A DNA stretch of 64,000 nt from an uncultured Verrucomicrobiota bacterium. GTDB taxonomy: Bacteria > Verrucomicrobiota > Verrucomicrobiia > Limisphaerales > UBA9464. How positions within the stretch are numbered: position 1 is the first letter of the stretch; each line of letters begins with the position of its first letter. The notes beneath the pieces were generated by a model. That model was not told the origin of the DNA, did not search any database, and saw only the letters and a program-made list of their open reading frames with translations. Where the stretch lies: positions 1 through 64,000 of the forward strand of contig CAIVQH010000020.1 in NCBI GenBank assembly GCA_903907995.1, given 5' to 3'. Positions 1 through 8,186 of the stretch are shown piece after piece. The position numbers and the translations under genes are program-made.

Positions 1-66
1 CGTCCCCGCGAGCCGAGGCCGCCTTTGCCATGGGACGCCCGGCTCGCGGGGACGCTCGCCCTACCA
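1..66. repeat. Palindromic intergenic element, family A, copy 1
   Basis: Positions 1-14 and 41-54 are perfect inverted repeats of 14 bases (CGTCCCCGCGAGCC and its complement) enclosing a 26-base loop, followed by a tail GCTCGCCCTACCAA. A second copy with the same arms, loop core CCATGGG and tail lies at 35187-35253. Two diverged copies in 35 kb with compensating changes in the arms (CCCC/GGGG here, CCTC/GAGG there) indicate a dispersed hairpin element. The element may begin before the window. Function unknown. Confidence 0.75.
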
Positions 67-160
67 AAGTCCTCGGCATCACCGCTGGGCATCAGCAAAT
101 CTGAGCAGCCCCCCGGCGGACGCCTTCGCCAACCGTCCTAACAGCCAACGCACTCCGGAT

Positions 161-190
161 TTCATCATTCATCCTTCAAAATTCATCCTT
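161..190. repeat. Short repeated AT-rich motif upstream of sigma gene
   Basis: The 16-mer TTCATCATTCATCCTT at 161-176 recurs exactly at 3186-3201, where it forms one arm of an inverted repeat. Here it is followed by a second ATTCATCCTT at 181-190. It stands out as an AT-rich block in GC-rich DNA. It is probably one arm of a dispersed intergenic element; the rest of 67-255 shows nothing else recognisable. Confidence 0.5.
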
Positions 191-255
191 CCCTGAAACT
201 ATCCTGCCTTTGGGTGTGTGCTTCCGGCACGCTTCGCCCGGCAGGGGTGAATCTG

Positions 256-801
256 ATGAGCGACCCGGCCCAATTCGAGAGCTTCGTCCTGGCCTATCAG
301 GACATGGTTTTCTCCACCGCCATCCGCCTCCTCGGCAATGACACCGAGGCGGAGGACGTGGCGCAGGAGGTGTTCGTGCGTGCCTGGAACCATTGGGACA
401 GCCTCGCGGGCAGCAACACCGCCGGCGGCTGGCTGAAAACCGTGGCCCGCAACCTCTGCCTCAACCACCTCCAGCGCTACCGCGCCCGCTGGAAGATGTT
501 CAGCGAACTGGCCCGGGAAGATGACGAGGGCGAGGCCCGTGAGCTCGATTTTGCCGCCCCGGAGACGCTCGACCAGACGCTGCTCACCGCCGACCAACGC
601 GAACTGCTGGAAGAAACCATCCCAAAACTGCCCAAGGACCAGCGCGTGGCCCTGGTGCTCTATCACTTCGAGGACATGGATTATGCGGACATCGCGAAAC
701 AGCTCGGCGTGTCGCTGGGCAAGGTCAAGACCGACATTTTCCGCGCCCGTGAGGCGCTGCGAAAAAAATTGCAACCTGACCGGGACTCCGTGGGTGTTTA
801 A
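256..801 (+). CDS. ECF-type RNA polymerase sigma factor
   Basis: A 181-residue sigma-70 family protein of extracytoplasmic-function size. Region 2 covers about residues 8-75 (FVLAYQDMVFSTA, then the EDVAQEVF segment typical of sigma-70 region 2), and region 4 covers about residues 115-170 (LPKDQRVALVLYHFEDMDY, then the helix-turn-helix IAKQLGVSLGKVKTDIFRAR). I start at ATG 256 (MSDPAQFESF) rather than the upstream in-frame GTG at 214, because homology begins just after 256. The gene is followed 13 bases later by a small membrane protein in the position usual for an anti-sigma factor. It likely redirects RNA polymerase to a small regulon, probably including this operon; the inducing signal is not visible. 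Confidence 0.93.
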   Translation: MSDPAQFESFVLAYQDMVFSTAIRLLGNDTEAEDVAQEVFVRAWNHWDSLAGSNTAGGWLKTVARNLCLNHLQRYRARWKMFSELAREDDEGEARELDFAAPETLDQTLLTADQRELLEETIPKLPKDQRVALVLYHFEDMDYADIAKQLGVSLGKVKTDIFRAREALRKKLQPDRDSVGV

Positions 802-814
802 CTTGGAAGACGCC

Positions 815-1291
815 ATGAACGACAACCGCCACAACGAGGAAAAGCTCGCCGCCTGGGCCGACCAGGCGCTGAAGCAGCTGCCGGCCCGCCGCGCCCCGGC
901 CACGCTCGCCCCGCGAGTGCTGGCCGCGCTCGCGAAGCAACCGGCGCTACCGTGGTACCGCCGGCCGTGGCTGAACTGGCCACGCCACATGCAACTGCTT
1001 TCCTTCGTGCTGTTTGCGGGCATCATCGGCGCGGTCGGCTGGTTCCTCCTGCCGCATGCGGATGCCCTCAATCTGGCCAACGCGAAGCAGACGCTGGCCC
1101 AATCGGAAGGCGTCCGTCCGGTGTCGGTCGCGATGGGGGTGCTTACCACCCTCGGCAACGCGCTGGTGCTCGTGCTGGGTAACGTGAAGGGCTGGGTCAT
1201 TGCCGCTGGCCTGGGAGTGCTCGGCTTCCTCTACTGCTCCTGCCTTGGCCTGGGTACCGCCTGCTGGCGGCTCTCCGCCGGTAACCGCTGA
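815..1291 (+). CDS. Small membrane protein, candidate anti-sigma factor
   Basis: A 158-residue protein starting at ATG 815, preceded by GGAAGA at 805-810. The first 45 residues are charged and cytoplasmic in character (MNDNRHNEEKLAAWADQAL). A hydrophobic segment at about 60-80 (LLSFVLFAGIIGAVGWFLL) and one or two more near the C-terminus follow. No zinc-binding HxxxCxxC motif typical of ZAS anti-sigma factors is present, so the anti-sigma role rests on gene order, size and topology only. It sits 13 bases after the sigma gene and 36 bases before a bactofilin-like membrane protein, suggesting one operon. Confidence 0.7.
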   Translation: MNDNRHNEEKLAAWADQALKQLPARRAPATLAPRVLAALAKQPALPWYRRPWLNWPRHMQLLSFVLFAGIIGAVGWFLLPHADALNLANAKQTLAQSEGVRPVSVAMGVLTTLGNALVLVLGNVKGWVIAAGLGVLGFLYCSCLGLGTACWRLSAGNR

Positions 1292-1316
1292 TCGACGCTG
1301 ATCGACGCTGATCGAA
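1291..1316. repeat. Short tandem repeat
   Basis: The decamer GATCGACGCT begins at the stop codon of the preceding gene and is repeated twice, then starts a third time (GATCGA). It occupies most of the 36-base spacer before the next start codon. Probably replication slippage. It would alter spacer length, not coding sequence. Confidence 0.6.
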
Positions 1317-1327
1317 TTTCGCCACTT

Positions 1328-3097
1328 ATGAAGCTCCTCCGCCCATTTCATCCGCTCGCCGCCCTGCTGGGACTGCTGCTCTCCGTGGTTCCGCTCCATG
1401 GCCAGGGGCCGGTGCCCCCGGCAACCCCGGCCGATTCCGCCGAACTCGCCAAGCCGGCGGCGGAGGACGGCGACAACAAGGTTGTCGCTCCTGATGCTCC
1501 CGATACCGCGTCGGGCGAGATCAACGTCGTCGGCCAGGATGTGCATGTGCGCAAAGGGGAGAAGGTAAGCAGTGTGGTGGTGACTCAGGGATCGGCAACC
1601 ATTGACGGCGAGGTCGAGGAGAACGTGGTGGTGGTGAACGGCAAGCTTCGGATCAACGGACACGTGCACGGCGACGCCGTGAATGTCGGCACCGGATTGG
1701 TGCTTGGCACCGGCGCCCAGGTGGGCGGCAAGGCTGTGGGCATCCTCGGCGGCATCGTCCTGGGGACGAACTCACTCGTCGGAGGCGACGCCGTCGGCAT
1801 CGTGGGCGGCATCACCAGCTTTCCTGGAGCCAAGGTCCGTGGACAGACCGTGCCTATCGGCATTCCCAGTTTCTCCCAACTCATGGGCCCGGACGGCCTG
1901 CAACTGCCCGACTGGGTAGAGCGCTCGTTTCATCAGCTCGTTTTGAAGGGGCGTCCGCTGGCCTTCTCGGTGGGCTGGACGTGGGTGATGGCAGGCATCT
2001 TTGCGCTCGGCTACCTGGTGCTGCTCGCGCTCTTCCCCCGGCCCGTGGCCGCCACCGTACAGACGCTTGATGAACGCGCGGCGACCTCGTTTCTGATGGG
2101 ACTGCTCTCGCTTCCGTTGCTCCTGTTTCTCACGCTGATCCTGACGATTACCGGCGTGGGCATGATCGTGGTTCCGTTCCTCTTCGCCGCGTTCGTGCTG
2201 GCGGTGCTCTTCGGCAAGGCCGCCCTGCTCTGCCACCTCGGCGGTGCGCTGCTGCGCCAGTTCAAGGGGGGCACCGCGCCGTTCGCCGCCTTCGCCGTCG
2301 GCCTCCTGCTGGTGACGCTCTTCTATGTCGTCCCCTTCATCGGCCTGCTCGCCTGGGCGGTGCTGACGATGTGGGGATCGGGGGCGGCCCTGCTGACCCT
2401 CTTCGGCTCCTTTCGGAAGGAGCGCGCCCCTGCTGCCACCATCCCCGCCAGTCGTCCCGCTCCCGCCGCCAGCGCCGCCGCCATGGCACCGGTCGCACTC
2501 GCGGTTGCGTCGGCGCCCGTTGCGCCCGTCACGCCGACCGCCTCAACCACACCGGCCAGCTCCACCGCACCGATCCCAGCGGCCGAACCCATGATTCCGA
2601 GCATGTCCACCCCCAGTGAATCGGCTGCGCCCCTCCCCGGCCCCAGCCATGCACCATACATTCCCCCGGTCACCTCCTCGATCCCCCGTGTGCCAGAAGC
2701 GCTCACCCTGCCCCGGGCGGGCTTTGGCCGCCGGCTCAGCGCGACACTGCTGGATTGGGTTTTGATCCTGTTTGTGGTGCATGGACCGTTTCTGGGCTGG
2801 CTGCCACACTGGGCCCTGTTTCACGGCCTCCTGTTCCTCGCCTATTTCGCCGGCTTCTATGTCTGGAAGGGCACCACTCTGGGCGGGCTTGTGCTCGGCC
2901 TGAAGGTGGTCCGCCTCGATGGCCGTAAGATTGATTACGCCTGCGCCCTGGTGCGCGGCGTGGGCGCCCTGTTCAGCTTCATCGTCGCGGGCCTCGGCTA
3001 CTTCTGGTGCGCTTGGGACCCGGAACGGCAGACCTGGCACGACAAGCTGGCGGGGACGGTCGTGGTGCGCGTCGAGAAGATGCAGCCGTTGGTGTAA
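1328..3097 (+). CDS. Bactofilin-like / RDD-domain membrane protein
   Basis: A 589-residue protein. It has an N-terminal signal peptide (about residues 1-25), then a region at about 65-185 of short valine- and glycine-rich beta repeats (VVVTQGSATIDGEVEENVVV, HVHGDAVNVGTG) of the polymer-forming bactofilin type. Three to four membrane helices at about 215-345 follow, then a Pro/Ala-rich low-complexity linker at about 350-455. The C-terminal RDD membrane domain at about 460-585 shows the typical start FGRRLSATLLDWVLI and end WHDKLAGTVVV. The protein probably spans the envelope. Given its place behind the sigma factor pair it may be a target or sensor component of that system; this is inference. 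Confidence 0.8.
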   Translation: MKLLRPFHPLAALLGLLLSVVPLHGQGPVPPATPADSAELAKPAAEDGDNKVVAPDAPDTASGEINVVGQDVHVRKGEKVSSVVVTQGSATIDGEVEENVVVVNGKLRINGHVHGDAVNVGTGLVLGTGAQVGGKAVGILGGIVLGTNSLVGGDAVGIVGGITSFPGAKVRGQTVPIGIPSFSQLMGPDGLQLPDWVERSFHQLVLKGRPLAFSVGWTWVMAGIFALGYLVLLALFPRPVAATVQTLDERAATSFLMGLLSLPLLLFLTLILTITGVGMIVVPFLFAAFVLAVLFGKAALLCHLGGALLRQFKGGTAPFAAFAVGLLLVTLFYVVPFIGLLAWAVLTMWGSGAALLTLFGSFRKERAPAATIPASRPAPAASAAAMAPVALAVASAPVAPVTPTASTTPASSTAPIPAAEPMIPSMSTPSESAAPLPGPSHAPYIPPVTSSIPRVPEALTLPRAGFGRRLSATLLDWVLILFVVHGPFLGWLPHWALFHGLLFLAYFAGFYVWKGTTLGGLVLGLKVVRLDGRKIDYACALVRGVGALFSFIVAGLGYFWCAWDPERQTWHDKLAGTVVVRVEKMQPLV

Positions 3098-3098
3098 G

Positions 3099-3201
3099 GA
3101 TGAAGTAGGAATTATGAATTATGAAACGGGAAAGATATCTGCGCCCGTCCGGTTGCCTTCGCAACCTGCCCTTCATAATTCATACTTCATCATTCATCCT
3201 T
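3099..3201. repeat. AT-rich inverted repeat between convergent genes
   Basis: GGATGAAGTAGGAATTATGAA at 3099-3119 faces a partly complementary arm ending in ATTCATCATTCATCC-type sequence at about 3172-3201. The loop contains a small hairpin around GGTTGCCTTCGCAACC (3153-3168). The element sits between the convergent RDD gene and the epimerase and covers the epimerase stop codon. Its right arm shares 16 bases with 161-176. Could act as a bidirectional terminator or be a dispersed palindromic element. Confidence 0.6.
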
Positions 3202-4138
3202 TGCCCCGGTACCATTCGTAGGTCCGGCGCAACCCCTCGCTCCAGTCCACCGACGGGGTATAAGCCAAGGCGCGTTGCGCCGCCGAAATGTCGGCCCGGG
3301 AATGTTTCACATCCCCGGCCCGCGCCGGATGCAGGACGGGGGACAATGCCCGTCCGCTGATCGACGAGAGACTTTGAACCAGGTCAAGGAGGGTGATGCT
3401 GTTGCCGCCGGCGACGTTGAACACCTGTCCCGCCACCTGTGATTCCGGGACTTCGACCGCAGCGAGGTTCGCCGCGACCACGTTGTCCACGTAGGTGAAA
3501 TCACGCGACTGCGTGCCATCGCCGAAGATCACGGGCGGTTCGCCCCGGAGAAACGAAGTGCAGAAGCGCGCGATCACGCCGGAATAGGGCGAATCAAAAG
3601 CCTGACGCGGACCGAATACGTTAAAATAGCGGAGCGCGACGGTGGGCAGGCCGTAGAGCTGGTGGAAGAGCTGGCCGTAACGTTCGGCCGCATACTTTTG
3701 CAGCCCGTAAGGCGAGAGCGGATTGGGCGGCAGGCCCTCGTGCTTGGGCGACACCTCACTGTCGCCGTAAATCGCGGAGGATGAAGCGAAGGCAAACCGC
3801 TTCACTCCGGCGTCCCGGGATGCGACGAGCAGTTGCAGGGTGGCGTCGAGATTCCGGGCATTGCTCAGCAGGGGTTCGGCCACGGAGCGCGGCACGCTCG
3901 GCATCGCCGCCTGGTGAAACACCCAGTCGCAGCCCGGCAGCAGCCGCGCGAGCAGAGACGCGTCGGCGACCGAGCCCTTCACCAGTTCTACCGGCGCACC
4001 CGCCAAACGCCAGGCGAGGTTTGCCTCGCTTCCACCACTGAGGTCGTCGAGCACCGTCACATCGACATCCCGGCGCGCCAGCGCCTCCGCGAGGTGGGAA
4101 CCAATGAAGCCGGCACCGCCGGTGACGAGGGCTTTCAT
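3194..4138 (-). CDS. NAD-dependent nucleotide-sugar 4-epimerase
   Basis: A 314-residue extended short-chain dehydrogenase. The N-terminal Rossmann motif is TGGAGFIGSHL (about residues 7-17); catalytic Ser and YxxxK are in SSSAIYGDSE and SPYGLQK (about 115-155); RYFNVFGPRQ follows. It resembles UDP-N-acetylglucosamine 4-epimerases of the WbpP/TviC group more than housekeeping GalE, though sequence alone does not settle the substrate. Its start codon overlaps the stop of the UDP-sugar 6-dehydrogenase upstream by 4 bases, so the two are probably translationally coupled and make a UDP-hexosaminuronic acid for the polysaccharide locus. Confidence 0.88.
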   Translation of the reverse strand: MKALVTGGAGFIGSHLAEALARRDVDVTVLDDLSGGSEANLAWRLAGAPVELVKGSVADASLLARLLPGCDWVFHQAAMPSVPRSVAEPLLSNARNLDATLQLLVASRDAGVKRFAFASSSAIYGDSEVSPKHEGLPPNPLSPYGLQKYAAERYGQLFHQLYGLPTVALRYFNVFGPRQAFDSPYSGVIARFCTSFLRGEPPVIFGDGTQSRDFTYVDNVVAANLAAVEVPESQVAGQVFNVAGGNSITLLDLVQSLSSISGRALSPVLHPARAGDVKHSRADISAAQRALAYTPSVDWSEGLRRTYEWYRGKG

Positions 4139-5448
4139 GCCTTGAAGTATTTCACGGGATCCACCCGCACCCCGGCAAAGGCGTTGCGGGTGTCCACGAT
4201 GAGCCGCGCTGTCGCGGCGATGAGCGGGTAATCGACTCCGTCGTGTTTGGTGGCGACCAGCACGGCGTCAAATCCGGCGAGGGTCTCCGCCGTGAGCCCG
4301 ACGCTGCGCCGGCCTGCGTAGCGCGAATGTTCGCGCGAGGGGCGGATGACCGGGACATTGGGATCGTGGTATGCGACCAGGGCCCCGGCCTGCTCCAGCA
4401 GACCCCACAGCACATAGCCGGGACTTTCCCGGTCGTCATCCACATTGGCCTTGTAGGCGATGCCCAGCAGCAGCACCCGCGCCCCGGACAGCCCCCGACC
4501 CTGCGTGGCCAGCGCCTTTTCCAGCCGCGCCAGCACATAATGCGGCATCGCGGTGTTGATCTCGCCGGCCAGTTCGATGAAGCGCGTATCCTGCCCATAG
4601 CTGCGCGCTTTCCAGGTCAGATAAAAGGGATCGATGGGAATGCAATGCCCGCCCCAGCCCGGCCCGGGATAGAACGGCATGAATCCGAAGGGCTTCGTCT
4701 TGGCCGCGTCGATCACCTCCCAGATGTCGATGTCCATCGCGTCGTAGACCATCTTGAGCTCGTTCACCATGGCGATATTGACGGCGCGGAAGATGTTTTC
4801 CGTGAGCTTCACCGCCTCGGCCACGCGGCAGTTGGCCACCGGCACCAGCTGGCGGATCACGCGCCCATACACCGCCAGCGCCCGGTCGCGACAGGCCGGG
4901 GTGAAGCCGCCGATGACCTTCGGAATCTCCGCCACCTGGCTGGCCGGATTGCCCGGGTCCTCGCGTTCCGGCGAGAAGGCGAGGTGAAAATCCGTTCCGG
5001 CCTTCAGCCCCGAGCCGCGCTCCAGCACCTCCCGCAGCTCGGTGTCCGTGGTGCCCGGATAGGTGGTGGATTCGAGCACCACGAGCACGCCCGGCCGGAG
5101 GTGCGGCGCGATGTCCGCGCCGGTTTTCAGCACGTAGGAGAGGTCGGGCTCCCGCCGGCCCTTGAGCGGGGTGGGCACGCAGATGATGATGGCGGCGCAC
5201 TCCGTCACCCGCTGGAAATCCGTGGTGGCGGCGAACCCGTCGTCCTTGCGCGCCGCCGCGATGCGGTCCGCGCCGATGTGCAGGATGTAGCTCTCGCCCG
5301 CCGAAAGTTTCGCCACTTTCGCCGCGTCGATGTCGAAGCCGAGCACCCGGCCGCCGCCGCGCGCGAATAGCAGCGCCAGCGGCAGCCCCACATAGCCGAG
5401 GCCGACGATGCCAATCGTCTCAACGGGCGGGTTGGAAGCGGAACTCAT
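4135..5448 (-). CDS. UDP-N-acetyl-D-hexosamine 6-dehydrogenase
   Basis: A 437-residue nucleotide-sugar dehydrogenase of the WbpA/WbpO/TviB type. The N-terminal NAD motif is GIVGLGYVGLPLA. The central domain has FSPEREDPG. The catalytic cysteine lies in PGWGGHCIPIDPFY, a form typical of UDP-GlcNAc or UDP-GalNAc dehydrogenases. The C-terminal UDP-binding domain includes LGIAYKANVDDDRESP. I start at ATG 5448 (MSSASNPP), because the 60 codons upstream in the open frame are low-complexity Arg/Gly/Pro. It oxidises the C6 of a UDP-HexNAc to the uronate using two NAD+. Confidence 0.92.
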   Translation of the reverse strand: MSSASNPPVETIGIVGLGYVGLPLALLFARGGGRVLGFDIDAAKVAKLSAGESYILHIGADRIAAARKDDGFAATTDFQRVTECAAIIICVPTPLKGRREPDLSYVLKTGADIAPHLRPGVLVVLESTTYPGTTDTELREVLERGSGLKAGTDFHLAFSPEREDPGNPASQVAEIPKVIGGFTPACRDRALAVYGRVIRQLVPVANCRVAEAVKLTENIFRAVNIAMVNELKMVYDAMDIDIWEVIDAAKTKPFGFMPFYPGPGWGGHCIPIDPFYLTWKARSYGQDTRFIELAGEINTAMPHYVLARLEKALATQGRGLSGARVLLLGIAYKANVDDDRESPGYVLWGLLEQAGALVAYHDPNVPVIRPSREHSRYAGRRSVGLTAETLAGFDAVLVATKHDGVDYPLIAATARLIVDTRNAFAGVRVDPVKYFKA

Positions 5449-5522
5449 GCGGCGGGGCCACTCTGCCGGACCGGAGCCCGGTGGGCGAGCCTGTAGCGCG
5501 CGACGGGCACCCGGCGGCTCCC

Positions 5523-6608
5523 TCACGGAGCCGGCGCCGTGGCGCCCTCCGCCACCAGCGCCAGTTCGTGCAGCATCTGGGCCGGTTGGATCTCCGCGAG
5601 GCAGAGCGCCGTGCCGGCGCCGGCGCAATCCGGCCGGATTCCCGCCGGCCCGTCACAGCGGCATGCCCGGCAGATGTGCCGATGGCCGCCGCCCTGCGGC
5701 GCCCATTGCCGCCGGCCGGCATACTCGCGAAAGAGGGTCGAGGTGGGAACGCCAAGCGCCATGGCGAGGTGCGTGACCCCGGAGTCCGTTCCGACATGCC
5801 GGCGGCAGCGGGCAAGCAGGGCCGCCAGCTGTGCCACGTCCAGCCCGCCGCTGAAAATGCGCAGCCGGGGATGGTTGACCCGGCGGCTGAGTTCGCCCAG
5901 CCGTTCCACTTCACGCGGCGAACTGCTGCCGGTGGCGACCAGCTCGGTCTGGGGATCTTCCAGCAGTTTTCCCGCCAGCGCGGCCCAGTGGTCCAGCGGC
6001 CATTCCTTGAACGGGCTGCTGGCATTGATGGACAGGTGGATGGCCCCGGCCGGAACTGCCTGCTCCGCCCACGCCGTCGCCCCGGCCGGAAGGCACAGCC
6101 CGAACCGCGCCGGCTCCAGCGTGCAGCCGATAGCGGCCAGGACCTGCCGCCGTTGCTCGAAGATCAGCAGGTCGGGACCGATCCGGTCCGTCCAGGTGGG
6201 AATCAGCCAGCGGCTCCAGAAATGCCACCGGCTGCCCGGATGGCCCAGCCGCCATTTCGCGCCGGTCAGGGCGGTCAGGAACACGGTGCGGTCGGCCCCG
6301 CTGAAGTTGATCGCCAGATCGAACTTCTGCCGGCGCAATTCGCGGATGATCCGCCAGTGGCGCCACCAGGGCGGGCTTTTACCCCCCAGCGGAAAGGCCC
6401 ACACACGCGTCACGCACGGGGCCAGCTTCAGCACCTCGGCCCCGAGCGTGGCGGAGAGGGTGTGCAATTCCGCCTGCGGATAGTTCCGCCGCAGCTCCCA
6501 GAGCGCCGGAATGAGGTGCACCGAATCGCCGAGGAACCCGAGATCCACGACAATTATTTTGCGGGCGTCCCGCGTCGCATTGTAGAAGCTGGCCCATTCG
6601 CCGGTCAT
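5523..6608 (-). CDS. Glycosyltransferase family 9 (heptosyltransferase-like)
   Basis: A 361-residue GT-B fold protein like the lipopolysaccharide heptosyltransferases. The N-terminal IIVVDLGFLGDSVHLIPAL matches the conserved start of the family, and the donor-binding part has RRHVGTDSGVTHLAMALGVP. I start at ATG 6608 (MTGEWASFYN); the open frame continues far upstream but that part is the antisense of two neighbouring genes. A cysteine-rich stretch near the C-terminus (HICRACRCD) resembles the CxxC insertion seen in some GT9 enzymes. It probably adds a sugar to a lipid-linked or LPS core structure at the inner membrane. Divergent from the GT2 gene at 6645. Confidence 0.88.
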   Translation of the reverse strand: MTGEWASFYNATRDARKIIVVDLGFLGDSVHLIPALWELRRNYPQAELHTLSATLGAEVLKLAPCVTRVWAFPLGGKSPPWWRHWRIIRELRRQKFDLAINFSGADRTVFLTALTGAKWRLGHPGSRWHFWSRWLIPTWTDRIGPDLLIFEQRRQVLAAIGCTLEPARFGLCLPAGATAWAEQAVPAGAIHLSINASSPFKEWPLDHWAALAGKLLEDPQTELVATGSSSPREVERLGELSRRVNHPRLRIFSGGLDVAQLAALLARCRRHVGTDSGVTHLAMALGVPTSTLFREYAGRRQWAPQGGGHRHICRACRCDGPAGIRPDCAGAGTALCLAEIQPAQMLHELALVAEGATAPAP

Positions 6609-6644
6609 CCGCGCCGTTCGTAGCCTTCCCGCCGGTCCGATACG

Positions 6645-7433
6645 ATGAAAAAGCTGCCCATCTCCGTCTGCCTGATTTCCGGTGCCGAAGCGCACCGGAT
6701 CGGCCGCGCTTTGGCCAGTGTCTCGGGCTGGACCTCGGAAATCATGGTCGTGCTGAACGAGGAAACCGCGGACGGCACCGAGGAAATCTGCCGGCAGCAC
6801 GGCGCGCAGGTCTTCCGCGAACCGTGGAAGGGCCATGTCCGGCAGAAGAACTCCGCCGCCGAAAAGGCGACGCAGCCGTGGATCCTGGGGCTGGATGCGG
6901 ACGAGACCGTGTCCGACCGCCTGCGCGACCAGATTCTCCGCCTGTTCGCCGAGCCGGCGCGGCTGGAGGCGGCCTCCGCCTGTTCCTTCCCGCGGCTGAC
7001 CTGGTTCTGCGGACGCTGGATCCGGCACGGGGACTGGTATCCCGACCGGCAGACCCGTCTCTGGCGGGCCGGCCGCGCACGCTGGGGCGGCGTCGATCCG
7101 CATGACCGCCTGGTGGTCGAAGGCGCGGTCCTCCGGCTCAAGGGCGACCTCCTGCACAACAATGCCGAGCGCATCGACGCCCAGATCGCCAAGATCGGCC
7201 GCTACAGCGAAGACTTCCTGCTCAACGCCCGGACGACAGGCCGGAGCGCCAGCGGCCTCGATGTCTATGGCCGCCCCGTCTGGAGATTTTTGCGCGGATA
7301 TTTCTTCAAGGGCGGTTTCCTCGACGGCTGGCAGGGCTGGTATATCGCCTGGATGACGGCCTTCTACACCGCGACCCGCTACGTCAAAATCCGGGCCAAG
7401 GGCGAGAAATCCGCGCCGGAGAACCATCGTTAA
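6645..7433 (+). CDS. Glycosyltransferase family 2, LPS core type
   Basis: A 262-residue GT-A glycosyltransferase. The N-terminus KLPISVCLISGAEAHRIGRAL, the NEETADGTEEI segment and the DxD-like LGLDADE resemble the WaaE/KdtX group of beta-1,4-glucosyltransferases acting on LPS core. Near the C-terminus RPVWRFLRGYFFKGGFLDG is a conserved membrane-associated tail of this group. It is the first gene of a rightward series running to 15035; only 36 bases separate it from the divergent GT9 gene, so promoters must overlap. Confidence 0.87.
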   Translation: MKKLPISVCLISGAEAHRIGRALASVSGWTSEIMVVLNEETADGTEEICRQHGAQVFREPWKGHVRQKNSAAEKATQPWILGLDADETVSDRLRDQILRLFAEPARLEAASACSFPRLTWFCGRWIRHGDWYPDRQTRLWRAGRARWGGVDPHDRLVVEGAVLRLKGDLLHNNAERIDAQIAKIGRYSEDFLLNARTTGRSASGLDVYGRPVWRFLRGYFFKGGFLDGWQGWYIAWMTAFYTATRYVKIRAKGEKSAPENHR

Positions 7434-7449
7434 CCCAAATCGACTCGAA

Positions 7450-8181
7450 ATGAACAAACCCGTCGCCCCCAGGGCCAGGCCTGAGATCCACAACAAAGTC
7501 ATTCAGATTCTGGCCGGCATGGGGCTCAAGAATGGAAAAGCCCTGGACGCCCCTCTGGGGCCTGGCGCGATGGCCCTGTCACTCAGCGAGCTAGGGTTCG
7601 CCGTGACCGGCGTCGACATCGACCTGTCCCAGTCCGGCCACCTGCCGCCGAGCTTCGAGCGGATCCGGGCCGATCTGAACGGCCGCATCCCGCTGCCCGA
7701 TTCGACGTTCGACCTGGTCACCTGCCTGGAAGGGATCGAGCACGTCGAGAACCACGCCAACCTGCTCCGGGAACTGTCCCGGCTGATGAAGCCGGGAGGC
7801 ATCCTCATCGTAAGCACCCCGAACGTTTGCAACGTGGAGGACCGGCTCAATTTTCTGCTGCGCGGAAGCCACTACCGCTTCATCTCAAAGTCGGAGATGG
7901 ACCGGAACGGCAGCGGGTTTGACCACCAAAACCTCATCACTTCCGTGGAGTTGCGCCAGGTCATCGATTGGACGGGCCTTGAGTTCTTGCAGGCCCATTC
8001 GGACGTCACCAAATGGAAGCAGCTGGTCTTCCTCGCCCCCGTATGGCTCCTGGTGAAATTTTACGGGCTGCTTCAAAGCCCCCGGCGGCGGCAGAAGTAC
8101 CTGATGGAACTGGCCAATTCGAATGAGGTGCTGGTGGGTGGAAACACCATGATTTTCGTGGCCCGGAAGCCGCGCGGATAG
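7450..8181 (+). CDS. Class I SAM-dependent methyltransferase
   Basis: A 243-residue methyltransferase of the Methyltransf_11/23 type. The SAM-binding motif region ALDAPLGPGAMALSL lies at about residues 33-47, an acidic strand end TGVDIDL at about 54-60, then DLVTCLEGIEHVEN and MKPGGILIVSTPN. The first glycine-rich motif reads APLGPGAM, a little off the usual GxGxG. It lies 16 bases after the GT2 gene and 5 bases before another GT2, so it probably modifies a sugar or lipid intermediate of the same polysaccharide. Substrate unknown. Confidence 0.85.
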   Translation: MNKPVAPRARPEIHNKVIQILAGMGLKNGKALDAPLGPGAMALSLSELGFAVTGVDIDLSQSGHLPPSFERIRADLNGRIPLPDSTFDLVTCLEGIEHVENHANLLRELSRLMKPGGILIVSTPNVCNVEDRLNFLLRGSHYRFISKSEMDRNGSGFDHQNLITSVELRQVIDWTGLEFLQAHSDVTKWKQLVFLAPVWLLVKFYGLLQSPRRRQKYLMELANSNEVLVGGNTMIFVARKPRG

Positions 8182-8186
8182 GGTTC

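Noticed and set aside
5523-7502. Long N-terminal extension of the GT9 gene
   Set aside because: It is the antisense of the GT2 and methyltransferase genes; family homology begins at 6608.
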